DNA of 64,000 bases from assembly GCF_000210095.1 (NCBI RefSeq), contig NC_021039.1, positions 1,170,261 through 1,234,260 of the forward strand, read 5' to 3'. Under the pieces are notes generated by a model that searched no databases, had not been told where the DNA came from, and was given only the letters and a program-made list of their open reading frames with translations. The translations under genes were made by a program, and so were the position numbers. The number at the start of each line of letters is the position of its first letter. Positions within the stretch are counted from its first letter, which is position 1. Shown here piece by piece: positions 19,377 through 26,272 of this stretch. The DNA is from Ruminococcus champanellensis 18P13 = JCM 17042 (lineage in GTDB: Bacteria > Bacillota > Clostridia > Oscillospirales > Ruminococcaceae).

Positions 19377-20044
19377 TTGAATTACAGCAGGTCAACAAGA
19401 CCTATTCGTACAAAAAAGCAAATGCAGTCCACGCTCTGGTGGATGTTTCCCTTCGGATCAATGAAGGAGAATTGACCGCTATTGTGGGAAAGTCCGGTTC
19501 CGGCAAAAGCACTCTGCTGAATGTTCTGGGCTGTATGGATACCTTTGAAACGGGAACGTATCTGTTTGATGGGAAGGACATTACCCATGCTTCCGGGAAG
19601 CAGCTCGCCACGATCCGCAATCAGGATATCGGCTTTGTGGTACAGGATTTTGCCTTGATTGCGGATGATACCGCCCTGCAAAACGTGATGCTGCCTTTTT
19701 ATTTCTCCCGGCGCACCTCACTCCGGGAGGCAAAGGTACAGGCGATGCACGCTTTGCAACAGTTGGGGATGGATTCCATGGCGCAGAAGCCGGTGAATAA
19801 GCTGTCCGGCGGCCAGAAGCAGCGGGTGGCGATCGCCAGAGCCATTGTGCATCAGCCCAGACTGATTCTTGCGGATGAACCAACGGGAGCGCTGGATTCC
19901 CGAACAGCGGAGGAAATTATGGGCGTATTCCAGGAACTGCATCAGAATGGCAGCACGGTAATCATTGTCACCCACGATCCGGGCATTGCGCAGCAGTGCA
20001 GCAGGATCATTGAAATTCAGGATGGCAAGATTGCAGGTGCTTGA
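19373..20044 (+). CDS. ABC transporter ATP-binding protein (MacB/LolD type)
   Basis: 223 aa. The ATG at 19373 overlaps the stop of the second permease; AAGGAG lies 9-14 nt upstream. All nucleotide-binding motifs are intact: Walker A GKSGSGKST, signature LSGGQKQR, Walker B LILADEPTGALD and the switch histidine in IIVTHD. Length and sequence match the MacB/LolD/BceA group that pairs with FtsX-like permeases. No receptor or two-component gene is linked in the same operon; the sensor cluster downstream has its own promoter. Confidence 0.9.
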   Translation: MIELQQVNKTYSYKKANAVHALVDVSLRINEGELTAIVGKSGSGKSTLLNVLGCMDTFETGTYLFDGKDITHASGKQLATIRNQDIGFVVQDFALIADDTALQNVMLPFYFSRRTSLREAKVQAMHALQQLGMDSMAQKPVNKLSGGQKQRVAIARAIVHQPRLILADEPTGALDSRTAEEIMGVFQELHQNGSTVIIVTHDPGIAQQCSRIIEIQDGKIAGA

Positions 20045-20137
20045 TGCGTTCCTTCCCTGTGCCGGGGAACTGCGGGATGCATGCGGAGAGGATTCCCATG
20101 TATGCCACATACGAAAATATACTATTATGTTGATAAG

Positions 20138-20171
20138 AAATCGCTGGAGCAGAGCACTCCGGCGATTTTTT
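20138..20171 (+). terminator. Terminator of ABC operon
   Basis: A 12-bp stem with one G-U pair (AAATCGCTGGAG with CTCCGGCGATTT) is followed by a T-run. Confidence 0.8.
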
Positions 20172-20186
20172 CGTAATCCCAAGCCA

Positions 20187-20215
20187 TTGAAGAAATCAGA
20201 AATATATGCTACAAT
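20187..20215 (+). promoter_or_regulatory. Promoter of sensor cluster
   Basis: TTGAAG (20187-20192), 17 bp, TACAAT (20210-20215) with an extended -10 TG at 20207-20208. Confidence 0.6.
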
Positions 20216-20259
20216 AGAACTGAAACATGGATTTATTACACGGAAAAGAGGGGAGAGGC

Positions 20260-21921
20260 ATGACAAATCGGCTGATAAGGAACTATGCAGCCAGCGGCAT
20301 TGTTCTGCTCTCCGTTGCGTTGGCATACATATTCCGTCTTATTGGTAGGGGGAGCTTTTATCCTACGCTATTTTCTTATCTGCGCAGCTTTATCTATATC
20401 GGCGTGTACGCTGCCTGGGGGCTTTCCGTTCGTCAGCGTATTGTGCAAAAGCAGGTGAGACGTTATCTGACCAGTGTGTCGGTGCTACTGATCCTGTGGT
20501 TTGTTTTTCGGTCGGCAAAGTATTTTATTTTCTGGCAGCCGATCCCCATACGATACCTGTGGTACTTGTTTTATCTGCCTATGCTGTTCGTGCCCATGCT
20601 GGCACTGCTGATCGCCATGTCTCTTGGAAAGCCGGATACCTATCGCCTCCCTGGATCGACTGCCGTGCTTTGGTTGATTTCCGGTGCGCTGCTTCTGCTG
20701 GTGCTGACCAATGACCTGCACCAGCTGGTATTCACCTTTCCCCAGGATGCTGCTCTGTGGTCAGACACGAATTACGGCTATGGCATCGGGTATTTTGCCG
20801 TGATCGGCTGGCAGGTGCTTTGCGGGGTGGCAGCGCTGATCGCCATGCTCCTTCAGTGCCGGATCAAAAACGGCAGGCGACGCCTGTGGCCGGTGCTTCC
20901 GCTGGCAATCTCCCTGACCTACCTTGCGCTGAACTATGCCGGCATGCCTTGGCTGAAATCCCTGCTTGGGGATGTAACTGCCTTTCAGAGTTTTATGTAT
21001 ATGCTCTGCTTTGAAGCCTGTATTTCCTGTGGATTTATCCATTCCAACAGCCGCTATGGGGAACTGTTTGCCGCCTCTGTAGGCACCTCTGCGGAAATCA
21101 CCGATCAGGATTTTTCCGTTTGCTATGCTGCACGAAACACGGAGCCGATTTCGCTGACCACAATGAAACGGGCGGTGAACCATCCCGTTCCGACAGGAAA
21201 TGGTCTGACGGTTCATACCATGCCCATCAGCGGTGGCTATGCCGTATGGACGGAGGATGTGTCCGCATTGCTGGCTGTGAAGGAGGAATCCGAAAGCCTT
21301 GCAGAGGAACTCAAGGAACGCAATGACCTGCTGCGGTATGAGTATAAGCGTGAGGCAAAGCACCGGAAGGTGGAGGAACAAAACCGGCTTTACGATCTGC
21401 TGCAATCGGTTACCCAAACCCAGATTGACCGCATTGCTGTACTGACGCAGGAATATCGGATGACATCTAAAACCGATCCGGCACAGGCGAAAACATTGCT
21501 GGGGGAAATCGCTGTGCTGTGCAGCTATATCAAGCGCCGGAAGCATCTGACGCTGCTTGCTGACCGGGATTACAAGGTTGCTGTCAGCGAATTGGAACGG
21601 GCTGTGTCCGAATCCCTGCAAACGCTGAAATTGCTGCACGTCCGCTGCACGCTGTATATGGAAAGTGGGGATCCCATGCTTTCCGGCAGGACGGCAGCGG
21701 CAATTTTCGATTTTTATGAACAGGTCATCGAAGCCGATCTGGAGCATCTGCAAAGCGTTCAAGTGAGTCTTACCAATGCCGGAACGCTCCGCTTCTCCTT
21801 GTATCTATGCTGCAAAAGCGATTTGTCAGCACTCGCTGACCGTCCCGGTGTCCGATACGAGTCGGAGGGGGAGGATGACTATCAGTGTATCCTCTTTTTT
21901 CCGGAAGGAGGTGCACCATGA
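20260..21921 (+). CDS. 7TM sensor protein with degenerate histidine-kinase region
   Basis: 553 aa; ATG at 20260 with GGGGAGAGG upstream. Residues about 10-255 contain seven or more hydrophobic helices like the 7TM N-terminal module of histidine kinases. A linker domain and a charged coiled coil follow (EESESLAEELKERNDLLRYEYKREAKHRKVEEQ). The place of the phospho-histidine box reads NRLYDLLQS, with Tyr378 where an active kinase of this class has histidine. The C-terminal part resembles the helical region of such kinases (SYIKRRKHLTLLADRD, SELERAVSESLQ), but no clear N or G box can be found. It is therefore probably a signal-sensing partner that cannot phosphorylate itself. It overlaps the next gene, an active kinase, by 4 bp. 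Confidence 0.75.
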   Translation: MTNRLIRNYAASGIVLLSVALAYIFRLIGRGSFYPTLFSYLRSFIYIGVYAAWGLSVRQRIVQKQVRRYLTSVSVLLILWFVFRSAKYFIFWQPIPIRYLWYLFYLPMLFVPMLALLIAMSLGKPDTYRLPGSTAVLWLISGALLLLVLTNDLHQLVFTFPQDAALWSDTNYGYGIGYFAVIGWQVLCGVAALIAMLLQCRIKNGRRRLWPVLPLAISLTYLALNYAGMPWLKSLLGDVTAFQSFMYMLCFEACISCGFIHSNSRYGELFAASVGTSAEITDQDFSVCYAARNTEPISLTTMKRAVNHPVPTGNGLTVHTMPISGGYAVWTEDVSALLAVKEESESLAEELKERNDLLRYEYKREAKHRKVEEQNRLYDLLQSVTQTQIDRIAVLTQEYRMTSKTDPAQAKTLLGEIAVLCSYIKRRKHLTLLADRDYKVAVSELERAVSESLQTLKLLHVRCTLYMESGDPMLSGRTAAAIFDFYEQVIEADLEHLQSVQVSLTNAGTLRFSLYLCCKSDLSALADRPGVRYESEGEDDYQCILFFPEGGAP

Positions 21922-23168
21922 GCCCCTTCTCTGCAATTCCCGCTGTTTGGCAAACTGTGATCCCACTGGTTCTCTTTTGTGAAGCTGTGCTGGAGCTTGG
22001 CTTATTGTTGTACCAGCTCCTGCATAGTCGAATGCCGCTGCGGAGTCTGCCCTGCGCTGTGCATTTTGGAATTTTAGTCACACTGCTCCTTTCTGTGACC
22101 CAGGGAGATCCCAATGCGGGCAAGGATGCATTTCTGATCCATGCAGCATGGTTGTTTTTTGTGATCGTTATCATCCTTGCGGCACTGCACTTTGCCATTG
22201 CATTTCCGAGAGAATACCGCCGCCGCAAAAATGAGTTGTCTCCCTTCTCTATTAAAGAGGCCACTGACAAGCTTCCTATGGGTATCTGCTTTGCTGACCC
22301 GGACGGTCGCATGATTCTGTGCAACAACCGGATGCGGCAGCTTTCCTTTGCACTTTGCGGTCATGAGCTGCAAATTGTTCAGGATCTGGAAAATGCTTTG
22401 GCGCATCCGAGCAGCACTGTTACCGTGAGAGGCGATTGCTACATTCTGCCGGATCAAACCGTCTGGCAGTTCCGTACCCAAGCCATTATCGTGGACGGCA
22501 ATGATCGTTGGCGACAGATGACTGCCCACAATGTAACCGAGCTGCATCTTGGAAACGTTCGGCAGGGAGAGATCAATCAGCAGCTCCGACAGGTCAATCA
22601 AAAGCTGCAAAAAATGTACGAGCGTATGGCGGATGACATCAAAGAGAAGGAAAGCCTGAATCTGAAAATTTACATTCACGATACCATTGGCAGAAGCCTG
22701 CTTACCATCCGTGACATCATCGCCAGCGGTGAGGACACCGATCAGAAGATTGCATCTTTGCAGGAGGCAGTGGGGGTGCTGACCAGTGACCGTACTTCCC
22801 CCCGCAGTTCCATGGAGCAGGTGAAACAGGCTGCAAAGGCTCTGGGTGTCACTGTTCAGGTGGAGGGCTATCTGCCGCCGGATTCCAATGCTGAGCAGCT
22901 GATTGTTACTGCAGCAAAGGAATGCGTGACCAATTGTGTCAAGCACGCCGGCGGCAGCCTGGTGCGGATCCACATCGTCCAGCGGAATGGTCTGTATGAT
23001 ATTACCATCACCAACGACGGCACCATTCCTACAGAGCCCATTCGGGAGGGCAGCGGGCTTACCTCCCTTCGCCGCAGTATTGAAGCGGCATGCGGCGAAA
23101 TGTATACGGCATACAAGCCGTGCTTTGCCTTGCTCATTACGCTTCCGGAAAAGGAGAACGACTTATGA
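21918..23168 (+). CDS. Membrane sensor histidine kinase (HisKA_3-like/NarX type)
   Basis: 416 aa; ATG at 21918 overlaps the previous stop and has AAGGAGG upstream. Three N-terminal helices (about 5-95), a PAS-like segment (about 110-215, LPMGICFADPDGRMILCNNRM), a coiled coil, then the H box YIHDTIGRSLL with His254 as the likely phosphorylation site. The C-terminal ATPase domain has an N box (AAKECVTNCVKHAGG), a G1-type NDGTIP and GSGLTSLRRSIEAACGE. It is expected to phosphorylate the LuxR-type regulator encoded next, which it overlaps by 4 bp. It may work with the degenerate 7TM sensor encoded before it. Confidence 0.85.
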   Translation: MSPFSAIPAVWQTVIPLVLFCEAVLELGLLLYQLLHSRMPLRSLPCAVHFGILVTLLLSVTQGDPNAGKDAFLIHAAWLFFVIVIILAALHFAIAFPREYRRRKNELSPFSIKEATDKLPMGICFADPDGRMILCNNRMRQLSFALCGHELQIVQDLENALAHPSSTVTVRGDCYILPDQTVWQFRTQAIIVDGNDRWRQMTAHNVTELHLGNVRQGEINQQLRQVNQKLQKMYERMADDIKEKESLNLKIYIHDTIGRSLLTIRDIIASGEDTDQKIASLQEAVGVLTSDRTSPRSSMEQVKQAAKALGVTVQVEGYLPPDSNAEQLIVTAAKECVTNCVKHAGGSLVRIHIVQRNGLYDITITNDGTIPTEPIREGSGLTSLRRSIEAACGEMYTAYKPCFALLITLPEKENDL

Positions 23169-23797
23169 TCCAAACGATACTAGTAGAAGATGATCTGTAT
23201 ATTCAAAAATATTTTGCCGAGCGGCTGGAGGCGAATGGTGGATTCCGTCTTGTTGGCGTGTACCGTGACGCTTTTGAGGCTGAAAGACACTGCGATCGCA
23301 CTGTACAGCTGATTTTGATGGATGTGCAGACCCAGCATAAGCATTCCGGTCTTGCTGCTGCCGGGCGAATCAAGCAGGCGTTTCCCAATGTGAAGATTCT
23401 GGTGGTGACCTCCCTTGTGGATCCGGAGGTGCTGGCAAAAGCCAGAACGGGCGCTGCGGATAGTCTATGGTATAAGGATCACGGAACGGCGGAGCTTTTG
23501 GATGTGATCCGGCGCACCCTTGCCGGAGAGCACGTTTTTCCGGACATTTCGCCTGCGGTGGAGATGGAGGATACCATGTCCGATCAGTTTTCTCCCCGTC
23601 AACTGAGCATTCTGCGGTGGTACATTCGTGGGCTTACCTATCAGGAAATCGCCGACAAGCTGGGCATTACCAAACGAGGCGTCCGTTGGGCGCTGGATGA
23701 TATGGTGGAAAAAGGTGGATTTGAGAACAGGGAGGCTCTGGTTGCCACCGCCATTGAAAACAAGCTGATGGTTACCACCTTAAAAGAAGAAGCATGA
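23165..23797 (+). CDS. NarL/LuxR-family response regulator
   Basis: 210 aa; the ATG at 23165 overlaps the kinase stop and has AAGGAG upstream. The receiver has the acidic group VEDD (8-10), phospho-acceptor Asp53 in LILMDVQ and the lysine in WYKD. The C-terminal helix-turn-helix (FSPRQLSILRWYIRGLTYQEIADKLGITKRGVRW) is LuxR-like. It completes a two-component system with the preceding genes. A perfect palindrome about 80 bp after its stop, in front of the next gene, is a candidate target. Confidence 0.85.
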   Translation: MIQTILVEDDLYIQKYFAERLEANGGFRLVGVYRDAFEAERHCDRTVQLILMDVQTQHKHSGLAAAGRIKQAFPNVKILVVTSLVDPEVLAKARTGAADSLWYKDHGTAELLDVIRRTLAGEHVFPDISPAVEMEDTMSDQFSPRQLSILRWYIRGLTYQEIADKLGITKRGVRWALDDMVEKGGFENREALVATAIENKLMVTTLKEEA

Positions 23798-23801
23798 AGC
23801 T

Positions 23802-23836
23802 TCCCCTTGCGCTTTATGGCGCAGGGGGATTTTTTG
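23802..23836 (+). terminator. Intrinsic terminator after the response regulator
   Basis: An 11-bp stem with one G-U pair (23802-23812 with 23819-23829) is followed by a run of six T. Confidence 0.75.
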
Positions 23837-23873
23837 TCCCGGCTTTTTGAAAATGAGGGGGGTTTCTTCGGTT

Positions 23874-23891
23874 ACTGTCACAAGTGACAGT
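23874..23891. promoter_or_regulatory. Perfect 18-bp palindrome, candidate operator
   Basis: ACTGTCAC-AA-GTGACAGT is perfectly symmetric and touches the likely -35 element (GTGACA, 23890-23895) of the downstream receiver gene. Symmetry and position fit a dimeric regulator, possibly the LuxR-type protein encoded just upstream. Confidence 0.6.
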
Positions 23892-23917
23892 GACAAAAGG
23901 GGAAAAATCAGTACAAT
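23890..23917 (+). promoter_or_regulatory. Probable promoter of stand-alone receiver gene
   Basis: GTGACA (23890-23895), 16 bp, TACAAT (23912-23917). The -35 box overlaps the palindrome. Confidence 0.4.
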
Positions 23918-23995
23918 AATAGATAGGCAGCACCGTACAATTTCTGTGCGTATTGCCTGTATAGACTCGTAATTGCAAAAGGCGGTGATGCAAAC

Positions 23996-24379
23996 ATGAG
24001 AAAAATGGTGTTAGACATGCAAAGCGGTATTCATGCCCACAACATGGAGCGCATGCTGATGCAGAAGCTGGAGGATTACCAGGTGGTGATCTCCGAGTCA
24101 CCGGATTCCACCGCCGAGTGGTGCAAAGTACACAGCCCCGATGTGCTGCTGATGGAGGTCAAGGCGTATTCTCCCTGGATGTTTTCCGAGCGAATGGAGA
24201 TCCGTGAAAAGCTTCGGCAAAGCAATCCCGATTGCCGCATTATTTTGTTTGTGGATGATGAAAGCGATTACGATCTGACGGAACATGTGCGGCAGGCAAA
24301 GCGTGAAGGGCTGATCGATGCTTTTTTGTTTGGCTCGGTGTCCGAGAATTATTTTGCTTCGGTTGTCGACAGCGTGTAA
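23996..24379 (+). CDS. Stand-alone degenerate receiver-domain protein
   Basis: 127 aa; ATG at 23996. The fold pattern is that of a response-regulator receiver (MRKMVLDMQSG, SPDVLLMEVKAYSP, CRIILFVDDES, DAFLFGSV), but the phospho-acceptor position carries Glu54 instead of Asp, the usual acidic pair after strand 1 is reduced to Asp7, and the conserved lysine before helix 5 is missing (FGSV). There is no output domain. It probably acts as an unphosphorylated binding partner, perhaps of the adjacent sensor cluster. It is transcribed separately from that cluster, behind an intervening terminator and palindrome. Confidence 0.75.
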   Translation: MRKMVLDMQSGIHAHNMERMLMQKLEDYQVVISESPDSTAEWCKVHSPDVLLMEVKAYSPWMFSERMEIREKLRQSNPDCRIILFVDDESDYDLTEHVRQAKREGLIDAFLFGSVSENYFASVVDSV

Positions 24380-24435
24380 CAGTCGGTCAGATATAATGGT
24401 ACTGTTGCCACTCCTGTTTTCGCAACAGGTTCAGA

Positions 24436-24549
24436 ATGAAGTGGGTCATGATTACGGAAAATACTTGTGCAATTTGTGGGGCATCCATCCATATATTTCA
24501 GTCCCAGAAGCTGGCGGACGGAAACTATCTCTGCCGCAAGGTATGCTGA
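24436..24549 (+). pseudogene. Truncated zinc-binding (DUF4428-like) reading frame
   Basis: A 37-codon frame from ATG 24436 (or 24448) encodes ENTCAICGASIHIF followed by QKLADGNYLCRKVC. This resembles the first zinc-ribbon pairs of DUF4428-type bacterial proteins, which are normally longer. The stop comes directly after the last cysteine. An adjacent frame stays open for a further 20 codons (AENGNSGVEDIWLNELCS), which suggests a frameshifted relic. I see no ribosome site. Confidence 0.35.
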
Positions 24550-24623
24550 AAATGGAAATAGTGGCGTAGAGGACATCTGGCTGAATGAGTTGTGTTCTTG
24601 AAATGAATTAGGAGGTGGTTAGT

Positions 24624-25589
24624 ATGAGATTCAGACAAGCTGCTGCATCCGTGATTGCATTGCTTTTGGGAATGGGTATGTGTGCAGGATGCGGGGCGGA
24701 GATGCAGGAAAGCTCCGCCAAACAATCTGTAGCATCCGGCAGCGATTCTTCTGTTGCCGCATCCACGACAGCGGAACGGGTGGATCCGAAGCCTGTGGAA
24801 TCCAGCGAGCCAACGGAGGGAACGGAGTCTTTGGACTCGTGTGAACCGACAGAAGAAACGGATCCGCAGCTTCTGGGCTTGTGCAAGAGGATTGATGAAA
24901 GCGGCTATCAGGCGGGCATTGCGTACATTGGGTATGTTGGTGCTGAGAGGACGGAGGAGGAGATCCGCATCTTCCTGGAAGGCAGCCCGTATGCGGAAGC
25001 GTATGCCTTTCTCTGTGATGCGCCCTTGGTCGATGCAGACGGCGCAGAGCTGTATGCAGTCGTCACCACGAGAAAAGACCGGAGTGCATCCGTTTATCCG
25101 GCGGATGTAAACGAGGAGGGAACATACGACGTACATACGGAGAAGCCCCTGTATAAAGGAAAAGGCACAGACTGCTTTTTGCTGTATTGCAATATGAGTG
25201 AGGTACACTCTAATGTATCCATCGCAATTCAGACGGGGGACGAGCGCTTTTTTGTGAATCCGATGGTTTCCGGCAAGGATGGCAGGCTTGAAAATCTGGA
25301 TTGCTATGATTTTTCCATGTATACGGATGGCAACGAAACGCAGGATGATGTCATGATTGCATACGGTCTTTTGTTAGAAGCGGACGAGGTGCAGTCCTAT
25401 GTGAATCTGGGCATGACTCTGCAATACACCGGTCAAATTCAGGTCATTGATGGGCGCTCATGCTGGATCTTTGCTCTGGGTACGGATCACGAGGATCAGT
25501 TTGTCCGGGAATTGTATTATGGCGTATGCGATAATCTGATTTATTCCTATGATGCCATAACCGATACATGGACGGCGCTGGGTGGATGA
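24624..25589 (+). CDS. Predicted lipoprotein of unknown function
   Basis: 321 aa; ATG at 24624 with AGGAGG about 9 nt upstream. A lipoprotein signal (MRFRQAAASVIALLLGMGMCAGCGAEM) ends at the cysteine of CAGC. A Ser/Thr/Glu-rich linker of about 60 residues follows, then a domain of about 230 residues with no recognised motif (GYQAGIAYIGYVGAE, FALGTDHEDQFVRELYYGVCDN). It lies 48 bp upstream of a DUF6935-like gene in the same orientation. Confidence 0.75.
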   Translation: MRFRQAAASVIALLLGMGMCAGCGAEMQESSAKQSVASGSDSSVAASTTAERVDPKPVESSEPTEGTESLDSCEPTEETDPQLLGLCKRIDESGYQAGIAYIGYVGAERTEEEIRIFLEGSPYAEAYAFLCDAPLVDADGAELYAVVTTRKDRSASVYPADVNEEGTYDVHTEKPLYKGKGTDCFLLYCNMSEVHSNVSIAIQTGDERFFVNPMVSGKDGRLENLDCYDFSMYTDGNETQDDVMIAYGLLLEADEVQSYVNLGMTLQYTGQIQVIDGRSCWIFALGTDHEDQFVRELYYGVCDNLIYSYDAITDTWTALGG

Positions 25590-25637
25590 CAGAAATTGCA
25601 CATGGATCCGATGATGGGATCCGGGAGGAGAGAGAAT

Positions 25638-26234
25638 ATGCCTATTTATGACGGTCTGAACACCACACCGCAGGTGGCAGGCGGTACTGCACAATCTGCT
25701 GGATTCCAACGGGAAACCTTTCGTTTTACTGCGCTGCCGGAGAACCTTGCGCAAATGCAGGCGTTTCCGGAAGCTAATCTTAGTACGCCCTATCAAACGG
25801 CGGTGATGACGGTACTGGCGCTCTGCGCATATGCAGCTGATAAGAACAGGGGCATAGAAATGCTCAACTGGCTCAGAGGACCCCGTCCGCTGAACGGTCA
25901 GGAAATCTCATTTCTAAACGATCGGTTCCGTGGCGGCAAAGACTATCTGCCGTATACCTATTTTGCCGGGGCAACGCCGGACAATGGCTACACGCCGGCA
26001 CAGCCCTACACAATTACCGTGGAATGCGGTCATTTTTCCGAGGAAGAAGCTGGATATATGAAGCTGTTCATCCCCTGCGGCGGTGCGGACAGTCCACGCC
26101 CGGTAAAGCTCCGCCAGCGTGGTCGGGATGGTAAGTGGTTCTTGTGGGAGCAATATCTGCTGACCGGTGTGCGTCTTCCAAAAGCAGCGGATCCTTGGGC
26201 ATGCGGGCAGGATGGGAGCGCTTCTGGCAGATGA
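25638..26234 (+). CDS. DUF6935-like protein
   Basis: 198 aa; the ATG at 25638 has GGAGGAGAGAG upstream. I recognise the conserved pattern of a small cytosolic Firmicutes family annotated DUF6935: FTALPENLAQMQAFPEA, TPYQTAVMTVLALCAY, MLNWLRGPRPLNGQEISFL, GGKDYLPYTYF and the ending WFLWEQYLLTGVRLPKAADPWA. No signal peptide, no helices and no known function. In related genomes such genes tend to lie near secreted or phage-like proteins, but nothing here fixes its role. Confidence 0.75.
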   Translation: MPIYDGLNTTPQVAGGTAQSAGFQRETFRFTALPENLAQMQAFPEANLSTPYQTAVMTVLALCAYAADKNRGIEMLNWLRGPRPLNGQEISFLNDRFRGGKDYLPYTYFAGATPDNGYTPAQPYTITVECGHFSEEEAGYMKLFIPCGGADSPRPVKLRQRGRDGKWFLWEQYLLTGVRLPKAADPWACGQDGSASGR

Positions 26235-26272
26235 TCCGGAGTGGTATACTATAATAGAATGGAGGAAAGAGT

